Assembly (NCBI GenBank): GCA_028015205.1
Contig: CM051514.1
Location: 7,192,001 to 7,256,000 of the forward strand
Reading direction: 5' to 3'
From: Mytilisepta virgata
Taxonomy: Eukaryota > Mollusca > Bivalvia > Mytilida > Mytilidae
DNA: 64,000 nucleotides
Below are positions 11,335-24,390 of this stretch, in pieces. A model generated the notes under the pieces. That model was not told the DNA's origin and did not search any database. It was given only the letters and a program-made list of their open reading frames with translations. Both the position numbers and the translations under genes were made by a program. Every line of letters begins with the position of its first letter. Within the stretch, counting starts at the first letter, position 1.

Positions 11335-11818
11335 TCCCAGTTGGCTAGAGGTATAGGGAAGAGGGTTGAGATCTCACAAAACATGTTTAACCCCGCCGCA
11401 TTTTTGCGCCTGTCCCAAGTCATGAACCTCTAGCCTTTGTCTCGTGTGTTTTTTTTAATTTGGGTTCATTTTGATGTTTCGGAGTTAAGTGTGCCGGCCG
11501 TTTTGCTGAACTAGTATACATTATTGTTGAGGGGTCAGCTGAAGCCCGTCTCCGGTTCAAGATTTTCTCGCTGCGTTGAAGACCCATTGGTAGCCTTGAG
11601 CTGTTTTCTGCTCTGTGGTCGGGTTGTTGTCTCTTTGACACATTACCCATTTTGCTGAAATAGTATACATTTTTGTTTAGGGGCCAGCTGAAGCCCATCT
11701 CCGGTTCGAGATTTTCTAGCTGCGTTGAAGACCCATTGGTAGGCTTGAGCTGTTTTCTGCTCTGTGGTCGGGTTGTTGTCTCTTTGACCCATTCCCCGTT
11801 TCTATTCTCTATTCTAAG
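11335..11818 (-). repeat. Mussel-type interspersed repeat with internal 149-bp duplication
   Basis: On the minus strand it begins with GAATAGAGAATAGAAACGGG and ends after the motif GACAGGCGCAAAAATGCGG. A unit of about 149 bp is present twice in tandem (about 11501-11649 and 11650-11798). Shorter relatives lie at 21134-21290 and 49588-49763. I recognise the sequence type from memory as very common in Mytilus. Any frames through it are not genes. Confidence 0.8.
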
Positions 11819-12134
11819 GAACTAATATTACATCGAAACACATCGAAACACATTTCTTAGATTTTGTTTTTTGAAATAAAACAGATAATGTGAATAGTTA
11901 ACATTATCAGTTGTTATGGATGGGAAACATAAGCAGGCGTGAGTTGTGCTAGAGACAATTACGAAAAATGTTGAAGAGAAAATTTAAATTCCAAAGTGAC
12001 CAAAAGGGAAAAGCCAAAAACAATTTAGTGCTTTAGTTTCTGTGCTGTCTTGTTCTATTTTTTTTAGTTTATTATACTGTTTTTATTCTTTTAGTTATAC
12101 ATGTATCATTGTGGCATTTGTTATGTTCCATTCC

Positions 12135-12402
12135 CGGGGCCTCGGTGGCCGAGTGGTCTAGGTAGTTCGTTATGACTACTAATGATCACTAACCTGTCAA
12201 CGCTGAGGTTGTGAGTTCGAATCTCAACAGTGACGGGGTGTGTTCGACTCCGATCTTAATTGACAAGGATTGCCAATTTTCCTACCGAAGGTCGGCGGTT
12301 CTCTCCTGGTACTCCGGCTTCCTCCACCGATAAAAACTGGCCGCCTCGAAATAGCCAAATGTGCTGAAAACGACGTAAAACCCAACTAAATAAATAAAAT
12401 AA
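12135..12402 (+). mobile_element. tRNA-derived SINE (family A), copy 1
   Basis: The tRNA-like head has an A box (TGGCCGAGTGGT, 12147-12158) and a B box (AGTTCGAATCTC, about 12214-12225), the internal promoter for RNA polymerase III. The body carries TGGTACTCCGGCTTCCTCCA, resembling the conserved core of animal SINE superfamilies (V-/Meta-type, from memory). The 3' end is TAAATAAA-rich. Flanks ATGTTCCATTC (12123-12133) and ATGTTCCGTTC (12403-12413) form an 11-bp target duplication with one mismatch, as expected for LINE-mediated insertion. Confidence 0.9.
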
Positions 12403-12413
12403 ATGTTCCGTTC

Positions 12414-13646
12414 TCACGACTTTGTCTTTTCCTTTGGATTTCCAATTAACGGACTTTTCCCACTGTTTTTTTCACTTCGATATTCTTTTGCCGAAATCGA
12501 AGGAGATAAATTTACAATATAATTTAATGCTGCATCGATAGTACTACATATATTCTGTATGCTATATATTATCAAATACAAATTATATCATCTCCCTTTA
12601 ACAAATTATACAGGGGAGATAATTAGAGCTACATGGAGGGCCATGTTAAAATGAATCTTTTAATTAATTTCTCATGTTATGTATAGGGGATCTCCTGTGA
12701 CGCATACCCCATACTTTTCATTACATAGTCCTAAAAAATTCCTAGAAAAAAGTGTCTCTCTTTTTATTTATAATTTGCACAGTTGTATTAAAATAAATGG
12801 GAGTAGGGTAACGCGATATAAGAAAGTTGGAAAATTTTATAAATCAGGACATTGATTAACGCCCTGTAAATTTTTGTTGATGTGTTTGTCGCATAAACAT
12901 AGGAGACAATGATTTATTCTTTTAGTCTAATGAATCATGATGCGGCTGGTTTTATGTATTAAAATTATAATCAGAACTTCCAATAATCACAATTAAAGAA
13001 TAAGATTACGTCGCAACAAGAAAATTAAGAAATGTGTTAATATTTATTCTAAAAGGCCACTCAAAATTGATTTTTAGTTGTTTAGATTTCGCCGCTCAGA
13101 TTTTCCGACTTTGTAAATTTTTCGAAAAAGTTTTTGCCGCTTCATTCTGCGGAAAAAATTATAAATCGCCCACAAAGTCTTATTTCTTAAGAAATTAAAA
13201 ATAAAAAGTGTTCGCTCTCTCTTAAAATTTGGTAAGAAATAGGGATTTTTTTTCAAATTTTTGCAATACTTTAGTTATAACAAATTGTTTCTCACGTAAA
13301 TTTGATTTTCGCCTAAAAAAACTAGTCCTCAAGAAAAAAAAATAATAAATTAAAAACAAATTTCGCCATTAAATAATGATCCAAAGAACTAAAAATCAAT
13401 TTGGTGTGGTCCTAAAGACACTGTGTGGAAAATCCGAAAAATCACCAAATAACCATAAATCCAGACACTGACAAATCCGAGATCGGGAAGGATGCGAGAA
13501 CAAACAACGAACAAACAACAATTTGTATTTTTTTTTGGCATCAAGACAACAAGACTAACATTAAAACCTATTGGCTTGAAGACCTTAAGAAATAAACAAC
13601 AAAACAATCAATCAACGCCACCAACAAGACAAAAATTCAGGACCCT
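12414..13646. other. No gene seen
   Basis: AT-rich sequence. 13070-13260 is T-rich with many TTCGCC-like words but no clear repeat unit. Confidence 0.5.
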
Positions 13647-13849
13647 CAGGGCCCAGTTGTTCAAACGTTAACCACAATTTTCAGCTTCAATTGTTCACTT
13701 CCTCGATTAAGCCTGAGGACTGAAAATTTTCTAATGGGTTAATCCTATGACTTTGTGTGTCCATGCAAAATTCTGTAAAGGAATATTACTTAACAATCGA
13801 AATAATTGAAAGTGTAAAAAGTGATTAACTTTTGAACAACTGGGCCCTG
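13647..13849. mobile_element. 203-bp MITE with 19-bp terminal inverted repeats
   Basis: CAGGGCCCAGTTGTTCAAA at the left end is matched exactly in reverse at 13831-13849, and imperfect pairing continues inward. There is no coding capacity. Flanks show no convincing target duplication, so the superfamily (hAT-like is one possibility) is open. Confidence 0.8.
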
Positions 13850-16800
13850 ACCGTAACAATTTACGATTAGTTGTATCTTAACACATACCAAATGGTTGTA
13901 CTTGATATTGATTAACTTACTGTCTTAACTATTTTCCTGATTGTTTTTTTATTACCAAAAATTAAGACAGGGAGATTAAACAAGACAGAAATAGCAGTTT
14001 AAGACCCACAATGCTTCACATTTCTAATAGTGTTGAATTTTCCGGTAGAATAAACAATTAATGACTTTTCCCTGGGTCTGCAGAAAAAATAAAACGGACA
14101 TGCTTACTTCAGGAGCGCCTGATTTTACTTCCGGTTTTTTGGAGGGTGTTCACATTTGGCTTCTGTATCTTGTTCTGATTCTGTTAGTTTGTTATTTGTT
14201 GTTTTTTAATTCTTTTTGTTAAACATGTAACCTTGTAGTATTTGTATGTTGTGTTCCACGAGTTTGCCTTGCACTCGGATTTCATTCTTGTGGAGTTGTC
14301 GCTCCTGTATTCTCTTTTCGATATATATTAGACATTGAACCCGCGCGAGCGAGGGAAAATAAGCATTTTTTTTTGGTGGCCATATTGACTTTAAAAAGTT
14401 ATTACGGCCATGTCATTCATGGAACAGGAACTCAGTATGGATGTTGTGGCAGGCTTCCTATAAACTTTCCTGTCAAGTAGGTGGTATCAACTGATAGTTT
14501 CATGTCTATATATACTGTAGTATTCCAGCAATATATGTTAATGCAAACTTTAACCAAAGTCAATGAAGCGTGAAATTTAGGTCAACGTGACCCAATTGTC
14601 ATATGGCTGTTCGTTACTACCGAAGATGTATCCACTGATGAAGTAGACTGTGTGCCACTTAGAATTACCAAAATGAACCTTAAGGTTCCCTCAAAGTCAA
14701 AATCTATAACAAAAAAACACAACCACATAAATTGTCAATATTTTTATTGTTACAATTAATTCTGAACTGGAACTTGATAAAAGCTTTCATTAAATACACA
14801 TTTCATAATGCATTACCTTTTTCCTTCAGAATAAATATGAAAATGAAATTGTAGATGTAAACATTTCCTTAGAGACGGATGAATTTTTCAAAAGATGCCG
14901 TGAGTAAGGTAGAGCATATTTTTGGAAAATAATTGTTCCAATTGTTTCATTGTCGTCATGGACAGGGCAAGCGAGGATTAATTTCACAAATATATCCAAT
15001 AATCAGACGATAAAAGCATTTTTAGTGTGTGGCTGCGTGTGCTGTGCACGTTTATAAAGATGTCCGAGATAAATTTCGTCATTAATGCTAAAGATGACCA
15101 TTTGTTAAAAATATTTTTATCTAGGGAATTGTATGGTAGAGATATATTTAGACAGGTCACATGACAAATAATGTAAAAATAGATAATGGTTGGTATTATC
15201 ACTTTGTGCAAGGTAAACAATCCAAAAAACAACTAAGTTAGGAATTTCTCTGAACTTTACCTTACTTCTTCATAATCTTCAAAGTTCATAACCTTTACAG
15301 TTAGGAGAAATTGCGTTATTGTAGAAAAACAATCCTGAATACATGAAGCGGAAACATCCCACTCGAAGGAGAATTTTTTTAATTTGTTTTATTCTTCTTC
15401 CGTAATTTCAAACAAAAATAATATTACATTTAAAATATGTGCATACTTGTTTATTTAAATCAACGTGTTAAAACTATGCATTCGAGAACCTTCTTAGGGA
15501 TATGTTGGGAGAATTCATATCGGATAAGTGGATACAAATTCCATTTGCACATAAACAAAACTGCAGTTTAAATTTATAAATGCAGATTGTCAAATCCGAT
15601 AATAACCTTTATAATCTGAACCATACATCGTTTATTTTGAACCATGCGTTTTGCCGCCTATTCGGCTAATTCGTAAATTTAGTATTATAGATTACCCTAC
15701 TCTATTTAGCTTGTGGCTATCTCTGAATGACATGACCTTAGCCAGGTCAGATCACTTGATTTTACAATCAGCAATCATTTCGTTTTAAGACCTCACACAG
15801 AGAAATTAATTTTATAATATTGATGTTGATAAATGCAGAGAATTCCTTTTGCATCTAGTAATGAAGATCGTTTTAACACTGTAGTGGCAGAGAATATTAC
15901 TTTTACACTAAGGTATATCTAATTGCGTAGAGAGATTGCTCTTGAATGCTTTGGCTGCTACAACTTTCTGGACTTTAAATTACATTCTTGAGAACTATGA
16001 ACTAACTAAACGGAAAGAACATACTGTATGTATTTGTCTGATCAATAAGCTCCCGGCTTATAACACATTCCCTGTTGTAATAAATTGGCTGCCAAGTGAA
16101 TCTGTAGATTTCAGAATGCATAGGAAAGAAGTAGGACCATTTACCCTGAATTTATTTCACCTCCAAGGTCAATTTAAAAAAGTAACTTAATGCCTTTCAA
16201 AATCTCCCAGGGCCTATTCTGGAATGTGTTCTCTTAAGAGTTCAAACATAACGTTTTTAAGACAGGTTTTAAACGTGAAGGACAATTTTAATTTTTATAA
16301 TAGTTCTCTTAAGTGAACGAGAGAAACAAAATACAGGAGGATCGCTGTAGTACTGAGGGGATTTGTTAACAGCACGAAAGGTGCAATAAATTGTTTCTTT
16401 TTTTTTTTTGGTTAATAAAAAAATCCAAATATTCGGGAAAGTGTCCCTACTCCTTTCGAGACACAAAATAGGTATCTACAGTGTAATTACCGCGCAATCC
16501 AATTTCTATAGGGCGCGACCCACCCCCGGCGACCCACCCTTTTCCATTTTTTTTTTAAATATAACCGGTATGAATTTAAACTTAAAGGAAAATTGCTTTT
16601 TTTCAGATTAGGACAAGCACGTTAATTTGCAATAAACTAAATAATACATTCCCATTGATATTGTTTGTGCAAAAGAAGGCTGAAAAAATTATTAATATGT
16701 GTTTTTTTTTTCGTCCAAAATTCGAAATTTTTTCATTATGATTTATTGACTGCTATAAAAATACTTTTTATAACATATCATCTATATATTGATTACATTC

Positions 16801-17716
16801 ATAATTTCATGCATATCATTAATTTATATATCCAATCGAAAAACGTTCAACTGTTTTATACGAGCAATACATTGGGTAGGCAAAAAAGAGGGTGTATTTA
16901 TCGAAACCCGATACACTGGAGATACCCAAAGAGACACCATTACCTCATGATTTATGTAGTCATAAATAAAAAACAAAGTTGTTGTGAGGTTTTCATTGTG
17001 GTTTAGTGGTAGGATACTTGTCGCGAGATGGGGAGGCCAAGGTTCGCTTTCGGTCGACTTTGCTGGTTTTCCGCTAAGCACGCTGTATTTAGGAGTGAGA
17101 TCAAAGACTGGCAATCACGGAGTCAGAGTAATGTATCCGGTTTGGTGACAAGTCCCCATACGGATTGTTACATTGTGACCATTTGGCTAAGCGTATTGGT
17201 CTACTACAGAGCTAGATTTTACATCAGATTAACATGTTCTCCTCCGGAATATGTATGTAATAATTCCCGCTAGAGGTTAACCAACCTATAGTCGATCACT
17301 AAATAGTCGAGATCCAATACTGCAATAACGCTATCTAGTGCCAAGATATTCTTTGGACTATTTCTACATTTGGTAACATACGATACACTGGGATAACAAT
17401 AATTTTGACAATTTAATTTAAACAATATTTCATTCGAAATAATCATGAATTTACAATAATATAATACAATACAAATTAATAGAATTTAGTAACAAGTAAA
17501 ACTATCAATCTTGACAACTTGAAAATTTTCAGATACCTTCAAGGTTATTGTATCAGCGACATTTTTTTGTTTGGAAAAGTTAGATTCAAACTATCATCTG
17601 GTTGCTTATGAGTAAAGGAGTAGGACCGTTTTCCCTGTGTTTGTTTCATTCATAACCATTGCTTTTTTAATGTTAGATATTTTATCATAAAAGATTGTAT
17701 GTAATGCAATTTTATG
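13850..17716. other. Long stretch without a recognisable gene
   Basis: AT-rich throughout. A T-rich tract lies near 16400, and a degenerate tRNA-like segment at about 16985-17060 has an A-box-like TGGTTTAGTGGTAGGAT. The longest frames (16665-17006 and 15936-16190) lack domains, start context and composition bias. Confidence 0.5.
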
Positions 17717-18108
17717 TTAAGGATGCTCGCTGGTCATGTTTTGGTCTTTTTGTCAGATTTTCGCAATCCTTGGGTTTTATCCATTTCTAAATTTTTTTGC
17801 CCATGAACCCCTACTTTTTCTTGTATAATTCAATCATATATAACTTTAAATGGTATTTGACAAAATTTTATGAAATCCTTTTTATTTTTTCATACATCTT
17901 TGAGAGACTGAAGTTGTCAATGCAAAGACAATGAAAAATCCAGAGAAAACCCATTTGCTGCAAATTTTCAAGGCCTTATAGCTCTAAAATGAGCACATGA
18001 ACCTATATTTTTTTCTAGCGTATTTGTTTACTTTTCATATGTTCTCTCAAACTAAAACACCTATTTCAAATCCTATTTTTATCCTATTAGACCAGCGATC
18101 ATCCTTAA
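17717..18108 (+). mobile_element. TTAA-flanked MITE, family 1, copy 1
   Basis: It begins TTAAGGATGCTCGCTGGTC and ends with the near-complement GACCAGCGATCATCCTTAA. The TTAA ends suggest a piggyBac-type target duplication. Inverted-orientation copies of the whole element lie at 30527-30918 and 51085-51483. No coding capacity. Confidence 0.85.
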
Positions 18109-18204
18109 CAAACAAACATTGCGTGATAAGTCTTTAATAACTTCGAGTTTTCTACCCGGAAAGGTCGTATATTCAGGCGTTTTGGTTAATTTGAATCACT
18201 TTTT

Positions 18205-18532
18205 AGAATATTGCCAAGAAGGATATTTAGAACCAAAACCATTCTACTGTCACATGAAAGGGGATACGTAAACCGACTTGCAGCAAAAAAATCGTTTCGG
18301 TTCTAAGTGTCCTTCATGTTAAAAAAAAACTTTATTAAAGACGTTAATTTGGCAAATTTGTGTTAAAACTGTCTCCCAAAGCGATATTCGGGTATGTAGA
18401 AAAATATTTCAGTAACTTTACTGTTAGAATTATTAGCAAATCTTTGGGGACAACATACCACGCTATGCCCCAGTGATTTTGAAAGGTCTTAATTAGGCGA
18501 ATTTTTGAAAATGGCACTAGAAGTGAAATAAA
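18205..18532 (+). repeat. Interspersed repeat family J, copy 1
   Basis: It shares AAGAAGGA...GAACCAAAACCAT, CATGAAAGGGGATAC, AACTGTCTCCCAAAGC and AGAAGTGAAATAAAT, in order, with 21530-21822 and 27852-28401. Element type unknown. The stretch 18559-18675 that follows holds two similar units of about 60 bp. Confidence 0.7.
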
Positions 18533-19016
18533 TACAGGAAAAATGACACTATTTCTTTAATTCATTGAAAAAATTCAAGCTATGAACTATCATCTGGTTG
18601 CTCGGCCGCAGTAAATTTACTTTACTGAAAAATTCGGGTAATGAGCTATCATCTTGGTGCTTTGGAGTAAATGTACTTTGTCTTGCCACATATTTTGAAG
18701 ACAAATGCCCACGTGAATAGATTAAAACTGCAAAACATGGGTTTTCCAAAGTAAATAATTAAAACATTATTCTCAAAGAATATTACAGCGTGATTATTTC
18801 ATAATTGATACCTTTTAGTGGATATAATAACTATTTGCTTATAATAATCACAGGTATTAAAAGAAAAAAAAACCCTTCAAAGGATAGTACGAAGACAGAA
18901 AGGAAGTTTTCACGTAATAATAAGAACATAAATCACATTGTGGACGTAGGTGGTTTCTGTTTTCCCTTTCAGATTTCTTCCTACGACTTGATTCTTAATA
19001 TTACAGAGGAATAAAG

Positions 19017-19273
19017 TTTGGTTTAGGTTTGGTTTAGTTGGGGTTTTACGTCGTTTTCAGCACATTTGGCTATTTCGCGGCCAGTTTTTATTGGTGGAGG
19101 AAGCTGGAGTACCCGCGGAGAACCACAGACCTTCGGTAGGAAAATTGGAAATTCTTGTCAATTAAGATCGGAGTCGAACACATCCCGCCACAAATAACAT
19201 TTGAACTCACATTTGAGTGTTGATAGGCTAGTGAACATTAGTAGCCTAGACCACTCGGCCACCAAGGCCCCCT
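19017..19273 (-). mobile_element. tRNA-derived SINE (family A), copy 2
   Basis: This is the reverse-strand copy of the element at 12135, with the tRNA-like head at the right end and a tail of TAAACCAAACC-like repeats at the left. A perfect 13-bp target duplication, CAGAGGAATAAAG, flanks it (19004-19016 and 19274-19286). The B box is mutated relative to copies 1 and 3. Confidence 0.92.
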
Positions 19274-19366
19274 CAGAGGAATAAAGAATTAATAAGATGA
19301 AAAAAGAAACAAGGTGAATTGTGAACAGTAGGGAATAGTATACTATATAGAGGTGTAACTATAAAA

Positions 19367-19740
19367 ATAACAAACCAAAGATACTAATATTAGATATAGT
19401 AAATTTATACTATGCTGTATACGACGCATTTCAAGGAGTTACTTCTCACCAGCAGAATTAAAACCGAAACATTTGGAAGACCAAAAACCAAACTTATTTT
19501 AAACAAGAAGTACTCATAACCAAAAATACCGAAATAGGAAGCCAAATTTCAGCTAAGGAGATCTACCATGTGCAATACAAAGAATGAACCCTTAGTATTT
19601 CTATTATTTTTGAATTTTGCTAAATACTGGTAATTTCTGTAACAAATCAATGAATAATCATGTCAGACAAGTCTGACGACTGGGTTGGCGAATACCCTCG
19701 GGGACCTAGGGTCCACCATGCAGAGGCATCGTCCCAGGAG
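19367..19740 (-). mobile_element. Hammerhead-bearing interspersed repeat, copy 2
   Basis: On the minus strand it starts at CTCCTGGGACGATGCCTCTG and runs to the TTTGTTATTTTTA tail. It extends further 5' than copy 1, sharing the block GGTGGACCCTAGGTCCCCGA with 26276-26627. Confidence 0.75.
19412..19458 (-). ncRNA. Hammerhead ribozyme relic (core mutated)
   Basis: Same layout as the 9906 motif, but the core reads CUGGUGA (complement of 19446-19452), so invariant A6 is G. Stem II (GAAG/CCUU) also has an A-C mismatch. Stem III and H17 are unchanged. Loss of A6 should inactivate cleavage. Confidence 0.7.
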
Positions 19741-19744
19741 TTTC

Positions 19745-21133
19745 AATATAACAATCGAAAGATAAAAAATACAATGAAGAGACAAGTTCGTGTCAGGCCC
19801 AGTGTCCACTCAAACAATTAACACGTGAAAATCTATGTTTATTTGTGAGACACAAAAGAGTTTATTGCACATAAGCTGTTACAATCACTTGGTCAACTAT
19901 AGCTTTCATTTGTCTCTTAAGAAAGCTTTATTTGTGAAGATAGAAGACCAGTTTATTGACTGGTAGCCTAGTTTACTTTTAACCTTTTCTATCGTCTTTT
20001 CTAAAACAGTGAACATGCTAAATCTCTGAAACTTTATATTTAATTGATAAAGGAAGAAACTTTATTCACATTTTGTGACTTTTCGTTAAAAATATAAGAA
20101 GAATTTTGGACCGATGAAGTTCAAATTAACATTTGACAGACTAGATTAAATCTTGAAATCAACGGGATAAAAAGATAGACGTTTATTCCATCCTGATGCA
20201 ATGGAAAAAAGCCGAAAAGATTTAATGTAAAGTTAAACGATAAATTTATTTTGTGTTGTTCAAGATTTGTATCTTTATTACATTTTTCCCTCTGTTTTTC
20301 TTTAAGAAGCATTTGATGGTCAATCAAAAAGGAGATAATGTATTTGAAAATAATGTTTAATAAAAATGATTGTGCTTGTTATATTTTTACATTCTGTTAT
20401 ATTTATAAAACCAGGCCCAAGTTAATGAACATCGATGGATGTCTAAATTTCATCATGAATATACATTTACGCTGTTGTATTCTCTTGGGACAGACATAAT
20501 TTTACCCCTTTGATGCGACTTAATTATATAAAATAAATCCCAGAAGAGTTTTCTGATTTCTGCTGTAAGCAAATTAGGGCTTTTTAAGGATCTGCAATAT
20601 GCTTTATTCTCTATTAACCGTGACGTAACAAAATTATCGGCATTTAGATAATTCATATTTATGGGTGAATAAAGTTATAATGCAAGACATTTAATTTTTT
20701 AAGATTTAATTTTCTTCAATAATTCATGAGGTAAATTATTCCGAATTATTTTTACATTTTATTCAATAAGCTTTATTACAGTGATAAAAGTTGTTTTGAA
20801 GGAAATCGTAGGTCTGTAAACGAGACCAACTCACTCAGATATTGAATGAGAAGAATGCGGAGTTGGTTGAAATTAACACCTTGAGGAATTCAGTTAAACA
20901 ACTTTTATTAATTTAAATTTCAAATAGGAATTTTCAAAAATAAGTTTAGAAATTAACCTATAAAAACAGTTATACTATTTTTATATACTTCAACGCTAAC
21001 ACCGCAGTTATCGAAAAATGAGCGCCACCTGAATTCACGAAGTTGAACAATGAAAACTGAATTTGAATCAGTAATTATATGAACATATATATATGCAAAC
21101 GTCTGAATTACATTTGTATTTTGTTTCTTCTTT
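19745..21133. other. No gene seen
   Basis: AT-rich sequence; no domain-bearing frame or recognised repeat. Confidence 0.5.
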
Positions 21134-21290
21134 AGAATAGAGAATGTAAACAGGGCATGTGTCAAAAAGACAACAACCGCACCAAAAAGCAGAAAACAGC
21201 TCAAGGCTACCAATAGGTCTTCAACGCAGCGAGAAAATCCCGCACCCGGAGGCAGGTTTTATCTAGCCCCTAAACAATAATGCATACTAG
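21134..21290 (+). repeat. Fragment of the mussel-type repeat at 11335
   Basis: It runs from AGAATAGAGAATG through AAGGCTACCAATAGGTCTTC to CCCGCACCCGGAGGC and AATGCATACTAG, in the opposite strand sense to 11335-11818. Confidence 0.8.
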
Positions 21291-21529
21291 AAGGCACTCT
21301 TCTTTGTATTCCTGTTTTCTTTGTCTCTAGATTTGATAAACTCTTTCCTTTGTATTTCTTTCACTCATAACTTCTTTATTTAATTTTAAATATTATCTAT
21401 TTCCGCTGTAAATGATGGTATTAATTTACTTGAACGTAAACAAACAGAAATTTAAGTTCACGATTTCTATCATAGAGGTTCGTGAACAGAGGTGGTTTTA
21501 GTCAATTATCAGCGTTTTGTATCATTTGT

Positions 21530-21822
21530 TGGAATATCGTCATGAGGGACACTCTGAACAAAAATCATGTTTCTGTCAAATGAAAGGGGATAAATACATG
21601 TATGCTCACATACAGTAAACATATTGTTTTGTTTCTGAGTGTTATTCATGCTGAACAACTCTCTTAAAACTGTCTCCCAAAGCAACATGATAGTTTCTAG
21701 TAACTTATTTGAAATTTGTTATTGCGAAATCTTTGGAGGAAACACAGCAGACTATGTGCCGTAAGTTTTGGAAGACATTAGACGATATATTTTGAAAATT
21801 CCCAAGAAGTGAAAAAATATCA
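21530..21822 (+). repeat. Interspersed repeat family J, copy 2
   Basis: A divergent copy sharing GGGACACTCTGAAC, AAATGAAAGGGGATA and AACTGTCTCCCAAAGC with 18205-18532. Confidence 0.6.
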
Positions 21823-22737
21823 GTGGAAAATAGCTTTACTCCTTAATTGATAAATAGAAAATACGATCCCTGTCATCTGATTAACAACTAGTAATAACTT
21901 GCAAATTAAATACCCGGATCATAATATCTCAATACATAATGACTAATAAAGTCTGTAAATCTTTATCTCATTTAAACCAATGGCTGTTGCTGTATCTCAG
22001 CCACACCATGAAGTAACGAATCAGCGATCAGTAATTATTTCAAGTAATTATGTCTACTGAAACTAATAGCTCCGCACCGTGATGCGAAGCAAACAAAGTT
22101 TTGATCTTAAACGGCTATTCTGTTCTTCATTATTCTTACTTTGTTTTGTTTTTTTTCGGTAGTTGCAATGCTGAAGACGAACTTTTATACTGTAACAAGA
22201 ATAAAAATCCTCGCGACTCTTTATGAAAATATAGACATATCTCTTTCAAATCTTTGTTATCTATTAATAAACTAAATTTTATTCTCAATCCCAAAATCGA
22301 AGTTGTATCGGATGCCTGTCCCTTTATAAAACAATCATTGTTCCATTTGATAATACAGTCCCGGCCTTGTGAAAGTTTAACAATAGTGAACATTAAGGCG
22401 TCAAATTGAAAGCCCGTTTTGACATTTAGCTAGCTATCGTTGAAAGCATTTCGCCAGCATAAAATAACGTTGCCAGTAAGCGTAGCTAGCTATCGTTCAA
22501 CACTGGAAAGCTTTTCGACAGCCTATCAGTTGCTAGCTTTGTCATGAAGAAAAACAACATAACTCCACCCGATAAAAATAACTTGCATATTGTCTTATAA
22601 TAAAGAAAAGATGATAAAATTTACTGTAAAAATAAATTGAAATAAAATTTATTTTTCGTTTTATTTATTTATTGCAATACTCTACAAAATAAATATTTAG
22701 AAAATAAAATAAAATAACTAGAGGCTCACTTGAGCAT

Positions 22738-23830
22738 GCATCGCTCATCTGGCTTTAATAAAGCCATTACAAAATGTAAGCGCTTTTGTATCCACAAGGC
22801 TTTTAAAGATAAGCAAAATGCGAAAGTAACCTTCCAAATGAGATTCCTGTCAACTTTGGTAACAGCCTGCCTTTAGTGCCTGAGTAAATGACAATAAAGT
22901 CTTTTCCCATATGGATTCAACGCCGTTGGTAGATCAAATGAATCTCAACCAAAAGTGGACTGTTTGTAGAGGGTACTGTTGTCATCACTGAATCCTGCAA
23001 AATTTCAAAACATTTCATAATCAAATCAAATTTATTGTCATTAAACTTTTAAACAATGTTTGTGACATTTACATATATATATATATATATATACATTCAA
23101 TATATACAGATCAATAGTGCCCATACTCAACATATACAAACATTAATTTGTAACATATAAAAAAAACAAGCAAATATTTAAGAGTCCCCTGTCCTCAGTG
23201 CTTTTGACATAATGTAGTTTCAAAGGAGAAAATTTTTGAAAATTTTCCAGTCAAACTCAAAGATTGCCTCTGACAGCCATGCTGTTCTTCCAATCAGAAC
23301 CAAAAGTAGAGCATTTGTAGAGGTCCTTCAATACATCAATCCTGCCAACTGTCGTTACAATTTGTCTATTAGTTCCTGGGCAAATGACAAAACAAACCAT
23401 TTCCGATATGGACTCAATGGAAACTCAGCCGTCGGTTGAGTGGATAAATCTAAAAAAAAGTGGATTGCTTGTAGAGGGGACATTTGTCCCCAATCCTGCA
23501 AAGTTTCAAAACATTTCATAGTGTAGTTTCAGAGAAGATGTTTGAAAATTGACCAACAAAACCAAAGATTGCCTCTGGCGACCATGATGTTCATTCAACC
23601 GGAACCAAATGTTGAAATTTGGCAGAAGTTCTTCCATAAATCATTCCTGTCAACTTTGGTTACAATCTGCCCATTAGTTCCTGCGCAAATGACAAAAAAG
23701 TCTTTTCAATATGGTTTCAATGGAAACTTTGAACAGCGGCAGCCGTCGGTTGAGTGGATGATTCTCAAACAACAGCGGATCGTTTGTAGCGACATTAATC
23801 CTGCAAAGTTTCAAAACAATTCATAGTGTA
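22738..23830 (+). repeat. About 300-bp imperfect repeat, 3 units
   Basis: Units at about 22738-23035, 23228-23527 and 23535-23830 share CTGTCAACTTTGGT, AAATGACAA...AGTCTTTTC, GTTTGTAGAG and AATCCTGCAAAGTTTCAAAA. A (TA)n tract (about 23071-23092) separates the first two. A short inverted stub of the same unit lies at 24163-24250. Apparent frames through units 2 and 3 are not conserved between units. Confidence 0.75.
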
Positions 23831-24390
23831 GTTTAAAAGTTAAATGAGAAAAAATGGAGTTGGTAATATATTTTTAAAAACAAACAACATTCTATTATTC
23901 ATAGGAAATACTAATGCAAATAACAGTAAAATGCAGACTCAAAAACTTACGTAATATGACATAAAAATCAAACTTTTTCATACATTTACACGATATAACA
24001 ATAGAAAAACATTACTATATGACATTCTGTTGGCAAATTGCTCTGGTAGTGAGAACGTAAAAATTGAACTGTTACCCTTCCATTATAGGAAAAATTCAAA
24101 TTATTTCCGACCATGTAATTTACATTGACATCTTAGCACTTACACGTTATGCATAGTTTTTGCCTACACTATGAAATGATTTGAAACTTTGCAGGATTAA
24201 TGTCTCTACAACGATCCTCTGTTGTTTGACAATCATCCACTCAACAGACGGCTTTACACGTTATGCAGTTTTTGCATATCCATAGAAATTTAACAAGATC
24301 AGTCATCGGATAGTTGCTTTCAAACATGGAAAAAAAAGACTTAACCATAAAAATGCATTTAAAAAATAAAACAATTACACAACAGACGTG

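Noticed and set aside
16985..17060. Possible tRNA gene
   Set aside because: Only A-box-like similarity; the B-box region (AGGTTCGCTTTCG) is degenerate and no acceptor stem pairs.
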